DNA of 64,000 nt from an uncultured Opitutia bacterium (GTDB lineage: Bacteria; Verrucomicrobiota; Verrucomicrobiia; Opitutales; UBA953). Below are positions 1-11,230 of the stretch, one piece after another. Position 1 is the first letter of the stretch. The number at the start of each line of letters is the position of its first letter. The translations under genes were made by a program, and so were the position numbers. The DNA lies in NCBI GenBank assembly GCA_945957395.1, contig CAMFKE010000006.1, positions 1 through 64,000 of the forward strand, in the 5' to 3' direction. The notes under the pieces are model-generated. The model did not search any database. It was not told the origin of the DNA and saw only the letters and a program-made list of their open reading frames with translations.

Positions 1-224
1 TCGAAGAACAACTCCCGGCTCGCTTCGGCGCTCTTTCGAACACCGCTCTCGTCGGGAGGAACGCAAAACATGCATAGCCGCCTCTTTTGCTCAAGGCCGA
101 TTGTCAAAATCTTATTCACAGGCCTGCGGCGCTAGGATTCATCGGCTATGGCCGTCGAAAATGAGCCGTGCGACAAGATTGACCCGCCGAGCGGCGGCCA
201 CCAAATAAGCCGAAAAATCGCCGC
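1..224. other. Left-edge non-coding stretch before the first gene
   Basis: I see no supported gene here. On the minus strand an open frame of about 23 codons starts near position 70 and runs off the left edge. On the plus strand a 21-codon frame starts at 70 behind a GGAGG at 55-59. Neither is long enough to call. The stretch is more AT-rich around 75-150 than its surroundings and probably carries the promoter of the following operon, but no clean -35/-10 pair with normal spacing is visible. Confidence 0.4.
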
Positions 225-1142
225 ATGAGCCTTATCCATATCGCCAGAAACAACGCCGTCCTCGGCCAATTCACCGAAGACGAGGTGCGGGCGGGGCTCG
301 CCGACGGCACCTATCTGCGAACCGACCTGGCATGGAAAGCGGGACGCAAAAACTGGGAGCCGCTATCCGCCTGGGAGGAATTCGCGGCCGTCGGAAGCAC
401 TCCCCCGCCCGTGCCGTCTGCCGAAGATGTTTGCGCCAAAGAATCGAAGGAGGGCCCGCACCCGGCATCGCCGGCGTGGGAGCGTGAGAATGAGGCTCCG
501 CCCGTCACCCGGTACTTCATGAGCGTCAAGGAGGTGCTGACTAAGCCGACCGAGACCTTTGCCGGCATGCCCAAGAGCGGCGGAATCATGCGCCCGCTCG
601 CATTCTACCTCTCCACGCAGATTCCCACGGCCATCCTGATGTCGTGCGCAGCGGGACTGTTTACCGCGCTTGCTAGCGACGAGCTGGTGGCAAAGCGACC
701 CGAGGCGAAGATGTTGCACGAGCTCGGCGCGCCCGCGGCGGCCGCGGGCTACTTCGCCTTTCTGGCGATCGCCTGCCCGGCGGGACTCTTCCTGCTCGCC
801 GCGCTGTATCACGGAATGCTGAAGCTTTGGGGCGTGCGCGACAGCGGATACGAGACGACCTTCCGGGTCTCCGCCTATGTGAGCGGATCGATTGGACTGA
901 TCATGCTGCCCTTCTCACTGCTCTCGATGGTCCCCGTAATTGGGCAGCTCATGGGCATCTTCACCCTTCCCCTGAGCCTCTACAGCCTCGTGCTGTTCGT
1001 TATCGGACTCATGAAGACGCATGACGCTCCTGCCGGTCGCACGATTGGCGCGGTGCTCACGCCGATGATCGCCTGCTGCTGTTGCTTCGGAGCCCTCGCC
1101 GGTTTCGCGGCCGTCGCGGCGGTCGGCGCCATGCACCACTGA
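225..1142 (+). CDS. GYF_2-domain plus Yip1-like membrane protein
   Basis: A 305-residue protein. Residues 1-50 read as a GYF_2 (DUF4339) module, with a hydrophobic strand, an acidic turn and a W-K-x-G-x-x-x-W-x-P pattern, a domain commonly put at the cytoplasmic end of bacterial membrane proteins. A Pro/Glu-rich linker follows, then from about residue 105 a Yip1-like domain with four to five hydrophobic segments (about 127-149, 170-200, 216-264, 275-303). The last segment contains four consecutive cysteines. Yip1-like bacterial proteins have no settled function. It is first in a tight operon with a DUF2752 gene (18-nt gap) and a nuclease gene. The start is the ATG at 225; no strong ribosome binding site is visible. 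Confidence 0.75.
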   Translation: MSLIHIARNNAVLGQFTEDEVRAGLADGTYLRTDLAWKAGRKNWEPLSAWEEFAAVGSTPPPVPSAEDVCAKESKEGPHPASPAWERENEAPPVTRYFMSVKEVLTKPTETFAGMPKSGGIMRPLAFYLSTQIPTAILMSCAAGLFTALASDELVAKRPEAKMLHELGAPAAAAGYFAFLAIACPAGLFLLAALYHGMLKLWGVRDSGYETTFRVSAYVSGSIGLIMLPFSLLSMVPVIGQLMGIFTLPLSLYSLVLFVIGLMKTHDAPAGRTIGAVLTPMIACCCCFGALAGFAAVAAVGAMHH

Positions 1143-1160
1143 TTTCCGGGAGCACAGGCG

Positions 1161-1601
1161 ATGAGAGCGAACCTGAGACCCTTGATGCCCCGGGAGACGG
1201 ATTGGGAGAAATTCGCGGCGGCGGCCCTGCCCTTGGCTGCAGCAGGGGGCATCGCATGGCTGAAACTCGGGCTGCCACTGCCCTCCTGCCTCTTCAAGCA
1301 CCTCACCGGCCACCCCTGCTGCGGCTGCGGTTCCACGCGCGCCTCGCACGCGCTCCTGTGCGGCCGATTGAGCGAGGCGCTCTCGCTCAACCCGCTGGCC
1401 ACCCTAGCGGCAGCGGCCCTTGTGTGCCTGTGGGGCTACGCGACACTGTGCGTGGTCGCCGCCAACGGACGCCGCCTGAGGTTTGACGGAGCCACGCAAA
1501 CGACTCGACGGGCGCTGCGCATAGCGGCGATGGCGGCGTTCGCGGCGAACTGGGCGTGGGTGCTGACGCATCTGCCGGAGTCCCCTTGGAAAATCCTATG
1601 A
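1161..1601 (+). CDS. DUF2752 small membrane protein
   Basis: A 146-residue protein with the DUF2752 signature: a Cys-rich loop C-C-G-C-G-S-T-R-A (family norm C-P-G-C-G-x-T-R) followed by an amphipathic stretch and an N-P-L-A motif before a hydrophobic helix. Three hydrophobic segments are visible, around 20-40, 75-97 and 115-137. The function of the family is unknown. Its stop codon overlaps the start of the downstream nuclease gene in an ATGA arrangement at 1598-1601, so the two are almost certainly translationally coupled. Confidence 0.8.
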   Translation: MRANLRPLMPRETDWEKFAAAALPLAAAGGIAWLKLGLPLPSCLFKHLTGHPCCGCGSTRASHALLCGRLSEALSLNPLATLAAAALVCLWGYATLCVVAANGRRLRFDGATQTTRRALRIAAMAAFAANWAWVLTHLPESPWKIL

Positions 1602-2590
1602 GCGCACGCCCCCGCACGCCTCTGGCGCGGCTGAACCCCAAGCGGCTCCTTGTGGCATTCGCCGCCGTGGCGACCGCAGGTCTGAGCCTCTTCACCTGGC
1701 ACCACTTCGCCGACGAGCCCACCAAAGGGAAAATCGAGCGCGGCACGCTGGCGGTCGTCGACATCGTGCGCGAGAACCGGGGCACACCCGAGGAACTTGT
1801 GTTCTGGCTCGACCTCGTGGCCGACGCCATGCCCGTGGCCCGCGGACGCGGCGTTCCGGCGCAGGCCCCGGAATCCGGAGCGGAGACCACGGACAAGTTC
1901 TCGCCGTGGGGCGAGCCGGAGTGCGCGCGAAAGCTCACGCGGTTGACCAACATCGGCTTCGCCGTCGGCTACGACGAACGCAGCAAAAACCCGGCGTGGG
2001 TCGCCTACAAGGTCACGGAGCCGCGCCATAAGCTCACGCCGCGTCCGGCCGGATTTGAAACCGACCTTCGCACGACGGCGCGCGTGCGCAATTCGGCCTA
2101 CAGCCACTCGGGATACGACCGCGGACACATGGCGCCCAACGCCGCCATCGCGATGTGCGCCGGCGAGGCGGCGCAAAAGGAAACCTTCCGCCTGTCGAAC
2201 ATCACGCCGCAGCTGCACGGCCTCAACGACGGGCTCTGGCGCGCCATGGAGCAGCGCATCCTGCACCGCTACCCGCGACGCTTCAAGGAGGTCTGGGTGA
2301 CCTGCGGACCGGTCTTCGACAACACCGGCGCCCCGCGGCTGCTGCGCGAGGGCGTCCGGGTGCCCGACGCCTTCTACCTGATCGTGGCCGACCGGGACGA
2401 GGCCACCGGCGAACTGCGCGCGCAGGGCTACCTGATGCCGCATCGGGAAATCCCCGAAGACGAGGACCCCTCGATTTTCCTCACCGACATCCGGACCATC
2501 GAAACGCGCACGGGGCTGAACTTCTTCCCGTTGCTGCCAAGCGCAGGCCAGGACGCCCTGGAGCTGCCCAAGCCGATCAAGGCCTGGTGA
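1598..2590 (+). CDS. Membrane-anchored or secreted DNA/RNA non-specific endonuclease
   Basis: A 330-residue member of the beta-beta-alpha-Me DNA/RNA non-specific endonuclease family (NucA/NUC1/EndoG type). The catalytic motif D-R-G-H-M-A-P-N is present, and the following N-I-T-P-Q-L-H-G-L-N-D-G segment supplies the Asn expected to hold the catalytic metal. Residues about 17-35 form a hydrophobic segment after an Arg/Lys-rich start, so the enzyme is likely exported or anchored outside the cytoplasm, where it would degrade nucleic acid for nutrition or defence. I chose the ATG at 1598, which overlaps the preceding stop, over an in-frame ATG at 1556, because it places the positively charged segment and the hydrophobic helix right at the N terminus. 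Confidence 0.85.
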   Translation: MSARPRTPLARLNPKRLLVAFAAVATAGLSLFTWHHFADEPTKGKIERGTLAVVDIVRENRGTPEELVFWLDLVADAMPVARGRGVPAQAPESGAETTDKFSPWGEPECARKLTRLTNIGFAVGYDERSKNPAWVAYKVTEPRHKLTPRPAGFETDLRTTARVRNSAYSHSGYDRGHMAPNAAIAMCAGEAAQKETFRLSNITPQLHGLNDGLWRAMEQRILHRYPRRFKEVWVTCGPVFDNTGAPRLLREGVRVPDAFYLIVADRDEATGELRAQGYLMPHREIPEDEDPSIFLTDIRTIETRTGLNFFPLLPSAGQDALELPKPIKAW

Positions 2591-2769
2591 CCCGGCACAA
2601 CACGCCGGCCGGGCGTTGAGCGCACAGGCAAAAAGCCGCTCGCACAGTTTGCCATTGCGCCCCTTTGCCCAATCTCCAGCGAAGACCCCTTTTCACGACA
2701 CCTTGACGAACACCGCCCGGGCCCGAACCGCGTCTTCGCCACACAACATACTCTTTCAAACAGACCACC

Positions 2770-4689
2770 ATGCAGATCCGCAACATCGCCGTCATCGCTC
2801 ACGTTGACCATGGCAAAACCACGCTCACCGACCGCCTGCTCTACCAGTCCGGCATGTTCCGCACCGAGGACCTGGACAAGCTCCAGGCTGGTCAGCACAG
2901 CCTGATCATGGACTCCGGCGACCTGGAGCGCGAACGCGGGATCACCATCACCGCCAAGAACTGCGCCATCCGTTGGACGGACTCGCGCAACGGCACCGAG
3001 TACAAGATCAACCTCATCGACACCCCCGGCCACGCCGACTTCGGCGGCGAGGTGGAGCGCGTGCTCAACATGGCCGACGGCTGCCTGCTGGTCGTCGACT
3101 CCTTCGAAGGCCCCATGCCGCAGACGCGCTTCGTGCTCTCCAAGGCCATCGCCCTGGGCCTCAAGCCCGTCGTCGTCATCAACAAGATCGACAAGCCCGC
3201 CGCCCGCCCCGAGGAGGTGGTCAACGAGGTGTTCGACCTGCTCGTGCAGCTGGACGCCCCCGAGTACGCCCTCGACTTCCCCGTCGTCTACGCCTCCGCC
3301 CGCGAAGGCTGGGCCACGCTCAACAGCCGCTGCATCAAGGACAACCGCCCGTCCAACATGCTCGACCTGTTCCGCACCATCGTCGACACCATCCCGGCCC
3401 CCTACGCCCCCGGCTCCTCCCGCGGCGCCGCCGCCGGCCACGCCTCCATGGAGGCCGCGCTCGCGCACCCGCTGCAGATCATGGTCACGAGCATCCTCTA
3501 CTCCGACTTCGTCGGCCGTATCGCCGTGGGCCGCGTGACCGCCGGCACCATCCGCGCCGGACAGCCCGTCATGCTCGTCGCCCGCGACGGCTCGATGAAG
3601 AAGCAGAAGGTGCTGGAGCTCGAATCCTTCGAGGGCCTCAAGCGCGTCAAGACGCAGGAAGCGTCCGCCGGCGACGTGGTCGCCGTGATCGGCGTGGAAG
3701 GCATCGAGATCGGCGCCACCATCACCGATGCGGAAACGCCCGTGCCGATGCCGCCCATCGCCATCGACGAACCCACCGTGACCATGTCCTTCCGCGTGAA
3801 CGACTCGCCCTTCGCCGGCCGCGAAGGCAAGTTCGTCACCGGCCGCCAGATCGGCGACCGCCTCATCAAGGAGCTGGAACGCAATGTCGCCCTGCGCGTC
3901 GAGCGCACCGAGGGCAACGAATCCTACAAGGTCTCCGGACGCGGCCTCATGCACCTGGGCGTGCTCATCGAGACCATGCGCCGCGAAGGCTTCGAACTTC
4001 AGGTCTCCAAGCCCGAGGTCATCCTGCGCGAAATCAACGGCGAGACCTGCGAGCCCGTCGAGACGCTCGCCGTGGACTGCCCCGAGGAGAACCAGTCGGA
4101 TGTCATGTCGCTCGTGCTCGGCCGCAAGGGCGAGCTGCAGTCCATGCAGGCCAAGACCGGCGCCTCCGGCTGGACCCACCTGGAGTTCAAGATCCCCTCG
4201 CGCGCCCTCTTCGGCCTGCGCACGCAGATGCTCACCGCCACCCGCGGCGAAGCCATGATGCACCACACGCTGCACGGCTACGAGCCCATCAAGGGCCAGC
4301 CGCCCCGCCGCGCCGCCGGCGTGCTCATCGCCGCCGACTCCGGCCTGGTCACCGCCTACTCGCTCGACCGCCTCTACGACCGCGGCGACTTCTTCGTGAA
4401 GCCCGCCGACGAGATCTACGAGGGCCAGATCGTCGGCGAGCACTGCAAGGACAACGACATCGGCGTGAACCTCGACATCGCCAAGAAGCTCTCGAACGTG
4501 CGCGCCTCGGGCTCCGACGACGCCGCCAAGATCAAGCCCATCCGCGCGATGTCCCTGGAAAACTGCCTGGAGTACATCGAGGCCGACGAGCTCGTGGAAA
4601 TCACCCCGACCTCCATCCGCATGCGCAAGCGCTTCCTCAAGGAAACCGACCGCAAGCGCTTCGAGAAGCAGTTCTTCAACGCCAACTAA
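2770..4689 (+). CDS. typA: Ribosome-associated GTPase TypA/BipA
   Basis: A 639-residue translational GTPase. The G1 motif A-H-V-D-H-G-K-T-T is at residues 10-18, followed by R-E-R-G-I-T-I in switch I, D-T-P-G-H in G3 and N-K-I-D in G4. Domain II, the EF-G-like domains III and V and the BipA-specific C-terminal domain follow in normal order. TypA binds the ribosome under stress and helps 50S assembly. The protein is about 30 residues longer than the E. coli enzyme, with a small insertion ([10 protein letters not shown]) just before domain II. The ATG at 2770 has no Shine-Dalgarno sequence. It is transcribed alone and converges on glnA. Confidence 0.96.
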   Translation: MQIRNIAVIAHVDHGKTTLTDRLLYQSGMFRTEDLDKLQAGQHSLIMDSGDLERERGITITAKNCAIRWTDSRNGTEYKINLIDTPGHADFGGEVERVLNMADGCLLVVDSFEGPMPQTRFVLSKAIALGLKPVVVINKIDKPAARPEEVVNEVFDLLVQLDAPEYALDFPVVYASAREGWATLNSRCIKDNRPSNMLDLFRTIVDTIPAPYAPGSSRGAAAGHASMEAALAHPLQIMVTSILYSDFVGRIAVGRVTAGTIRAGQPVMLVARDGSMKKQKVLELESFEGLKRVKTQEASAGDVVAVIGVEGIEIGATITDAETPVPMPPIAIDEPTVTMSFRVNDSPFAGREGKFVTGRQIGDRLIKELERNVALRVERTEGNESYKVSGRGLMHLGVLIETMRREGFELQVSKPEVILREINGETCEPVETLAVDCPEENQSDVMSLVLGRKGELQSMQAKTGASGWTHLEFKIPSRALFGLRTQMLTATRGEAMMHHTLHGYEPIKGQPPRRAAGVLIAADSGLVTAYSLDRLYDRGDFFVKPADEIYEGQIVGEHCKDNDIGVNLDIAKKLSNVRASGSDDAAKIKPIRAMSLENCLEYIEADELVEITPTSIRMRKRFLKETDRKRFEKQFFNAN

Positions 4690-4715
4690 GCGCGGCGCCC
4701 CCGCGCCAGACGGCG

Positions 4716-4755
4716 AAAAGGCCGCCCGGACGACACCGTCCGCGCGGCCTTTTTC
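4716..4755. terminator. Terminator downstream of typA
   Basis: Hairpin A-A-A-A-G-G-C-C-G-C facing G-C-G-G-C-C-T-T-T-T-T around a GC-rich centre. The T-run on plus ends typA transcripts. The A-run on the other side makes it usable on the minus strand too, as a second terminator behind glnA. Confidence 0.8.
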
Positions 4756-4758
4756 GCG

Positions 4759-4850
4759 TCCGGAAAGCGCCGACTGCGGGCGCGAAAAAGCCGCGCCCGG
4801 CGAGGGGCGCGGCTTTCGTTTTTCCGTATCCGGAAAAGTCCGACTCCGGG
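4759..4850 (-). repeat. Duplicated 22-nt motif framing the glnA terminator
   Basis: Positions 4759-4780 and 4829-4850 carry near-identical 22-mers (18 of 22 bases equal; core TCCGGAAA, three variable bases, CCGACT, one variable base, CGGG). Each lies next to a hairpin plus T-run. Read on minus, the order after the glnA stop is motif, terminator, motif, terminator. A related copy lies at 14659-14672 between the rpmB stop and its terminator. Confidence 0.6.
4785..4824. terminator. Terminator downstream of glnA, bidirectional
   Basis: Hairpin A-A-A-A-A-G-C-C-G-C-G-C-C-C facing G-G-G-C-G-C-G-G-C-T-T-T with a short loop, and A/T runs on both sides. It lies about 30 nt after the glutamine synthetase stop codon on the minus strand. 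Confidence 0.8.
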
Positions 4851-4851
4851 A

Positions 4852-7041
4852 TTAGCGGAGGAAGAGCAGTTCCTGATAGGTGGGCAGGGGCCACTGGTCG
4901 TCGGCGACGAGCTCCTCGAGCGCGTCGGCGGCCTTGCGGACGGCGAGGGCGGCGGGGAGGACCTTGTCGCGGCCGATCTTGGCGGCGGCGTGCACATCGT
5001 CGGAGCCGGCGAACTTCTCGCGGACGCCTTCGAGGGCGACGAGGGCGGCGTCGAGTTCGTTGGTGAGCTCCACGATCTTCTCGAGCTTGGAGTTCTTGAG
5101 GCCCTTCACGGAGGAGACGGCGTCGGAGAGCTCGAGGGCGTAGCGGGTGGCGGCGGGCAGGATCTGGGTGCGGCCGATTTCCAGGGCGAGCTTGGATTCG
5201 GTGCCGACGACCAGGTTGTAGGTGTGCACGGCCACTTCCTCGCGCGACTCGAGTTCGCGCTTGGTGAGAACGCCCTGACGCTTGAACACATCCACGGTGC
5301 TCTTGGCGGCGATTTCGCCGAAGGCGTCGACGGAGGTGCGCAGGTTCTTGAGGCCGCGCTTCTTCTCGGCTTCCTCGTGCCACTCCTTGGAGTAGCCGTT
5401 GCCGTTGAAGATGATGTTGCCGTGCTCGGAGAGGATGTCCTTGAGCAGCTTGGCGGTGGCGGCCTTGAAGGCCTTCTCGTCCTTGGCGCCCTGACCCTTG
5501 GTAGCCGCCTCGATGGCGTCGGCGATGTACTCGATGGAGTCGGCGACGATGGTGTTGAGGGCGGTGAGAGGACCGGAGACGGAGAAGGAGGAACCGACGG
5601 CGCGGAACTCGAACTTGTTGCCGGTGAAGGCGAAGGGCGAGGTGCGGTTGCGGTCGCCGGCGTCCTTGAGGAACTCGGGCAGCGTGGCGACGCCCAGCTG
5701 CATGGTGGCGCCCTTCTTGGAGGAGGCGGCGGTGCCGGTCTTGGCGAGCTGCTCGAACACGTCGGCGAGGACGGTGCCCAGGTAGACCGAGATGATGGCG
5801 GGGGGCGCTTCGTTGGCGCCGAGGCGGTGGTCGTTGCCGGCGGAGGCGACGGTGGCGCGCAGGAGGCCCTGGTGGAGGGACACGGCGCGGATCACGGCGG
5901 CAGTGAAGACCTGGAAGCGCAGGTTGTTGTGGGGCTCGGAGCCGGGCTCGAGGATGTTGCCGGCGGCGGCGGAGCCGATGGACCAGTTCACGTGCTTGCC
6001 CGAGCCGTTCACGCCGGCGAAGGGCTTTTCGTGCAGGAGGCACTGGAAGCCGTACTTGGGGGCGATCTTCTTCAGCAGCGTCATGGTGAGCTGCTGGTGG
6101 TCGGCGGCGACGTTGGCGGTCTCGAAGATGGGGGCCAGTTCGAACTGGGCGGGGGCCACTTCGTTGTGGCGGGTCTTCAGGGGGATGCCGAGCTTGAAGC
6201 CTTCGCGCTCGATTTCCATCATGAAGGCGAGCACGCGGTCGGGCACGGAGCCGAAGTACTGGTCTTCGAATTCCTGGCCGCGGGCGGGCTTGGCGCCGAA
6301 GAGGGAGCGACCGCAGGTGTAGAGGTCGGGGCGCTGGTGGTAGAGGCGGGTGTCGATGAGGAAGTACTCCTGCTCGGGGCCGCAGGTGGCGGCGACGTAG
6401 CCGGGGTTATCCAGACCGAAGAGCTTCAGGAGGCGCTGGGCCTGCTTGTTGATGGCGCTCATGGAGCGCAGCAGGGGGGTCTTCTTGTCGAGGGCCTCAC
6501 CGGTCCAGGAGACGAAGGCGGTGGGGATGCACAGGGTGGAACCGTTCACGCCTTCCATGATGTAGGCGGGCGAGGTCACGTCCCACACGGTGTAGCCGCG
6601 GGCCTCGAAGGTGGCGCGGATGCCGCCGGAGGGGAAGGAGGAGCCGTCGGGCTCGCCCTGCACGAGGGCCTTGCCGGCGAAGGAGGCGAGGGTCTTGGCC
6701 TGGCCTTCGGGTTCGAAGAAGGAGTCGTGCTTCTCGGCGGTGGCGCCGGTGAGGGGGTGGAAGATGTGCGCGTAGTGCGTGGCGCCGCGCTCGAGGGCCC
6801 AGTCCTTCATGGAGGCGGCCACCACATCGGCGATTTCCAGGGGGAGCTTTTCGCCATGGTTGATGGCGGCCTTGAGGGTCTTGAAGACCGACTTCGGCAG
6901 GCGGGCTTCCATCTTGTCGATGGAGAACACATTGATGCCGTAGATGGCTTCAACCTTCTCCGACTTGTAGTCGTAGGAGGCGGTCACCGGAGGCAGGGTG
7001 GCGATTTCCTGGATCGCGTTGGCGCGGGCGTAGTGGCTCAT
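4852..7041 (-). CDS. glnN: Glutamine synthetase type III
   Basis: A 729-residue ATP-dependent glutamate-ammonia ligase of the GSIII class, dodecameric in known members and much longer than GSI (about 470). The class hallmark [12 protein letters not shown] is present, as are L-G-A-N-E-A-P-P and the N-V-A-A-D-H-Q-Q segment. It assimilates ammonium in the cytoplasm. No partner gene is adjacent: it is flanked by typA (convergent) and the divergent GH13 gene, so it is monocistronic. A sigma-54-type promoter sequence about 70-85 nt upstream suggests nitrogen control. The symbol glnN follows the usual name for GSIII; glnA is also used. Confidence 0.96.
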   Translation of the reverse strand: MSHYARANAIQEIATLPPVTASYDYKSEKVEAIYGINVFSIDKMEARLPKSVFKTLKAAINHGEKLPLEIADVVAASMKDWALERGATHYAHIFHPLTGATAEKHDSFFEPEGQAKTLASFAGKALVQGEPDGSSFPSGGIRATFEARGYTVWDVTSPAYIMEGVNGSTLCIPTAFVSWTGEALDKKTPLLRSMSAINKQAQRLLKLFGLDNPGYVAATCGPEQEYFLIDTRLYHQRPDLYTCGRSLFGAKPARGQEFEDQYFGSVPDRVLAFMMEIEREGFKLGIPLKTRHNEVAPAQFELAPIFETANVAADHQQLTMTLLKKIAPKYGFQCLLHEKPFAGVNGSGKHVNWSIGSAAAGNILEPGSEPHNNLRFQVFTAAVIRAVSLHQGLLRATVASAGNDHRLGANEAPPAIISVYLGTVLADVFEQLAKTGTAASSKKGATMQLGVATLPEFLKDAGDRNRTSPFAFTGNKFEFRAVGSSFSVSGPLTALNTIVADSIEYIADAIEAATKGQGAKDEKAFKAATAKLLKDILSEHGNIIFNGNGYSKEWHEEAEKKRGLKNLRTSVDAFGEIAAKSTVDVFKRQGVLTKRELESREEVAVHTYNLVVGTESKLALEIGRTQILPAATRYALELSDAVSSVKGLKNSKLEKIVELTNELDAALVALEGVREKFAGSDDVHAAAKIGRDKVLPAALAVRKAADALEELVADDQWPLPTYQELLFLR

Positions 7042-7361
7042 GGCTGGGTTCGGTTGGGTTTAAAACTGGATTAAAAACTCCCGATTGAACGGGAACGCCG
7101 CCACCGAATGCACGCGGCGTGCCAACCGCGCAAGCGGGCATTTCCCTGTGTCCTCTTTTGTCCAAAAGCACCCGGTTTTGCTCAAAAACACACACGGCGC
7201 CCCCGGCGCGCCACCCCGACCCTCGGCGTGCTCAAAATCCGACACACCTGCGCCCTCCGACATACGCCCACAGCAACCGCCGGCGACGCCGCGGCCGACA
7301 GACCTTCGCTTGCCCTAAAAAAGAATTCGCCCGAGGCGGCAAAGGGCCGAAAGTTAATCGC
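7042..7361. other. Divergent intergenic region between glnN and the GH13 gene
   Basis: 320 nt without a supported gene. It is clearly less GC-rich than the genes, with A/T clusters near 7055-7075, 7155-7190 and 7315-7330. It holds the sigma-54-like site for the minus-strand glutamine synthetase (7109-7125). I found no convincing sigma-70 pair for the plus-strand gene. Confidence 0.5.
7109..7125 (-). promoter_or_regulatory. Sigma-54-type (-24/-12) promoter of glnN
   Basis: On the minus strand the bases read TTGGCACGCCGCGTGCA. This matches the sigma-54 consensus YTGGCACG-N4-TTGCW at 12 of 13 defined positions, with the invariant GG and GC the required distance apart. The predicted start near 7098 gives a leader of about 57 nt before the ATG at 7041. 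Caution: the core is also a near-perfect dyad (GCACGC-G-GCGTGC), so an operator is an alternative. Confidence 0.6.
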
Positions 7362-9914
7362 ATGCGCGACGCCCTGAGACCGGTCAAAGTCACGATGCAA
7401 ACCCGATTCGAGGGCACGATTATCCTCAACCGCGACCCACTCCCGGACGAATCCCGCTCGATTTCCATCCTTCCGCCCGACCGCCTGCGCCATGTCGAAC
7501 CGGAAGCCCCCCTTCGCTGGTCCGCCCGCGCCGGCTACCGCATCGAGCGCGACGAGGTCGTGTTCGTGTTCGCCCCCGAACTGTACCCGCACCACGACCG
7601 CGCCGCCGACCCCGTGCTGGTGGCGGGCCCCTTCAACAACTGGACCCCCGACGCCTCCTGGCGGCTCTCGGAAACACGCGAGCAGCGCAGACCCCGACTC
7701 ACGCTGCGTGTGCCGCTGGCCGCCCTCGGCGCGCCCGCCCGTGGCTCCGAACAGCCGCCGACCGACGCGATAGTCGGGCCCGGAGCGGTGGAGCCCGGCG
7801 ACTGCGACACCTTCGGGGCGCGCGCGCCGGGCTCGCGAGGCACCCCGACGGCGCCCATCCCGTTCAAATTCATCGCCGCCAGCGGCTACTGGTTCCAGCC
7901 GCCCGACACCACGCCGAACCTGGAGACGACGCCCGAAGGTTGCACCAACCTCGTCCTGCATCCCGGCCGCTCGGGCAACCATGTGCTGCGCTTCGCGCTC
8001 CATAGCCGCACCGACCAGCTGACGCCGCCGACCCTCCTCTGGGCGGGAACCGGCGAGACTTTCGCCACCAAGGCCGCCCCCGGCGGCGCCTTCTTCAAAC
8101 TCGCCCCCACCCTGCCCCTGGGCGTCTTCGTCGGCGAAACCTCCACCACGTTCCGTCTCTTCGCCCCTCGCGCCACAAGCGTGCGGCTGGAAACCATCAC
8201 ACCCGACGGCTCCGCCACGCTGCTCACCCCGCTCTCCCCCGCCTGCGACGGCGTCTGGGAGGCGAGCCGCCCGGGCAACCTGCACGGCTGGCGCTACCGC
8301 TACTTCGTCGACGGCCCCAACCACGACGGTTCGACCGACTTCAACCCGAACGAGCCCATCCTGGACCCCTACGCCGCCGCCGCCCAGAGCCCCGCAGGGC
8401 CGGGCTTCGTGATCGACGAACACCTGATGCCCCCGGTCCAGCCCAGGTTCACACCCGCCCCGCTCGCCGACCTCGTCATCGCGGAAGCCCACCTACGCGA
8501 CCTGCTCGCGCTCGACCCCGAGTTCGCCGCGCACCCGCGACCCGGCTTCCGCGAGCTCGCCGCCTTCATCCGGCGCGCGGACTGCCCCCTGCGCACCCTC
8601 GGCGTCAACGCGCTCGAACTGCTGCCCGTGCAGGAGTTCGACGCCCCGCACCCGCAGGCGCGCCCGTCGGGGTTCCACTGGGGATACATGCCGGTCAACT
8701 GGTTCAGCCCCACCTCGCTCTACGCGTCCGACCCCGCTCACGCCTCCCAAATCCACGAGTTTCGCGACCTCGTCGCCGCCTGCCACGAGGCCGGCATCGC
8801 CGTCATCCTCGATGTGGTCTACAACCACACCGGCGAACCCAACGCGCTGCTGCGCCTCGACAAGCACCTCTTCTTCACCGACGCGCCCGACGGCGCCCTC
8901 TCCAACTGGAGCGGATGCGGCAACGACTTGCGCGCCGACACGCCCATGGGCACGCGCCTCATCATCGACAGCCTGCGCTGGCTTGTCGAAAAATACGATG
9001 TCGACGGCTTCCGTTTCGACCTCGCCGAGCTCCTCGGCGCCGGCGTGCTGCACGAAATCCGCCGCGAGATCGCCCCGCTCAAGCCCAACCTCGCGCTCAT
9101 CGCCGAGCCCTGGAGCTTCCGCGGCCACATCGCCTCCGAACTTCGCGGCTCCGGATTCGCCTCCTGGAACGACGGCTACCGCGACTTCTTCGCCCACTGG
9201 GTCTGGGGCGCGCGCGACGCCGACGGCCTCGCCCACTTCCTCTGCGGCTCACCCGGCAGCCGCGCCGCATCCCCGGCCGACACCGTCAACTACACGGAGT
9301 CGCACGACGACCTCTGCTGGCTCGACCGCATCACCGAAAACCCGGGCAACGACGGCACGCACCCGACTCCCAACGACATCCGGCGCACGCGCCTCATGTT
9401 CGCCTGCCTGCTGGCCTCGCAAGGCACGCCGATGTTCGCCGCCGGTCAGGAGTTCCTTCGAACCAAAGGCGGCACGGGCAACACCTACCTGCGCGGCGAC
9501 CTCTCCCGACTCACCCCCGAGCGCCTCGCCGACCACGCCGGCACGCGCCAATATGTGCGCGACTGGATTACGCTGCGCCTCTCGCCCGCCGGATCGCCCC
9601 TGCGCCATCCGCGCGCTCACGCCCCGGGATATTTCAAAAAGTTCCCCTCCCCCGACGGGCGCAGCCTCGCCCTGCTCATCAACGCCGACCGCTCCGCCCC
9701 CGGCCCCTCCCTGATTTTCGCGGCCAACCCGAACACCCACGCCGGCTCGCTCCCCTGCGGCGCGCCCGAGGGCGCCACACTGCGGCTGCTCGCCGACGAC
9801 TCCGAGGCCGACCCGGCGGGCATCGCCGAGCGCACCGACGGCCCCCGCGCCACCCGCGACTCGCTCGAACTGCCCCCGTTGAGCGCCGCCCTTTGGGAAA
9901 TCCAGCCCCGATAG
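7362..9914 (+). CDS. GH13 alpha-glucan debranching-type enzyme (pullulanase/GlgX-like)
   Basis: An 850-residue alpha-amylase-superfamily enzyme. The first 190 residues hold a glycogen-binding-like module (V-A-G-P-F-N-N-W-T-P and Y-W-F-Q-P-P-D). A CBM48-type N-domain (about 240-330) and the catalytic barrel follow. The three GH13 acids are visible: Asp553 in D-G-F-R-F-D, Glu582 in I-A-E-P-W-S-F and Asp649 in E-S-H-D. V-V-Y-N-H-T-G is conserved region I. There is no signal peptide, so it probably acts on cytoplasmic glycogen or imported glucans. The match is to type I pullulanases and glycogen debranching enzymes; exact specificity is open. The start is uncertain: ATG 7362 was chosen, ATG 7395 is possible. 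Confidence 0.85.
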   Translation: MRDALRPVKVTMQTRFEGTIILNRDPLPDESRSISILPPDRLRHVEPEAPLRWSARAGYRIERDEVVFVFAPELYPHHDRAADPVLVAGPFNNWTPDASWRLSETREQRRPRLTLRVPLAALGAPARGSEQPPTDAIVGPGAVEPGDCDTFGARAPGSRGTPTAPIPFKFIAASGYWFQPPDTTPNLETTPEGCTNLVLHPGRSGNHVLRFALHSRTDQLTPPTLLWAGTGETFATKAAPGGAFFKLAPTLPLGVFVGETSTTFRLFAPRATSVRLETITPDGSATLLTPLSPACDGVWEASRPGNLHGWRYRYFVDGPNHDGSTDFNPNEPILDPYAAAAQSPAGPGFVIDEHLMPPVQPRFTPAPLADLVIAEAHLRDLLALDPEFAAHPRPGFRELAAFIRRADCPLRTLGVNALELLPVQEFDAPHPQARPSGFHWGYMPVNWFSPTSLYASDPAHASQIHEFRDLVAACHEAGIAVILDVVYNHTGEPNALLRLDKHLFFTDAPDGALSNWSGCGNDLRADTPMGTRLIIDSLRWLVEKYDVDGFRFDLAELLGAGVLHEIRREIAPLKPNLALIAEPWSFRGHIASELRGSGFASWNDGYRDFFAHWVWGARDADGLAHFLCGSPGSRAASPADTVNYTESHDDLCWLDRITENPGNDGTHPTPNDIRRTRLMFACLLASQGTPMFAAGQEFLRTKGGTGNTYLRGDLSRLTPERLADHAGTRQYVRDWITLRLSPAGSPLRHPRAHAPGYFKKFPSPDGRSLALLINADRSAPGPSLIFAANPNTHAGSLPCGAPEGATLRLLADDSEADPAGIAERTDGPRATRDSLELPPLSAALWEIQPR

Positions 9915-10020
9915 GCCGGCTCGCGCGCGCCCCGGGCACCGCCCGATTCGCTCGCGCCGCACCCATAAGGAAAACAACTGCCGCGCCGGCAAAACCTCAC
10001 CTTTTGCTTACAATCCGCGC

Positions 10021-11203
<1,183 letters not shown>

Positions 11204-11230
11204 GGCCCGTCTCCGGCCTTAAGCCAAACG

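Noticed and set aside
1-70. A partial minus-strand gene at the left edge
   Set aside because: Only about 23 codons are visible, with no recognisable motif, so it cannot be supported.
4990-7074. A 694-codon plus-strand frame opposite glutamine synthetase
   Set aside because: Low-complexity Gly/Val/Glu product, exactly antisense to a gene with all GSIII motifs.
7119-7361. An 81-residue N-terminal extension of the GH13 protein
   Set aside because: The open frame reaches back to 7119 but the sequence is Pro/His/Arg-rich, overlaps the sigma-54-like site and has no family support; starts at 7362 or 7395 are more sensible.
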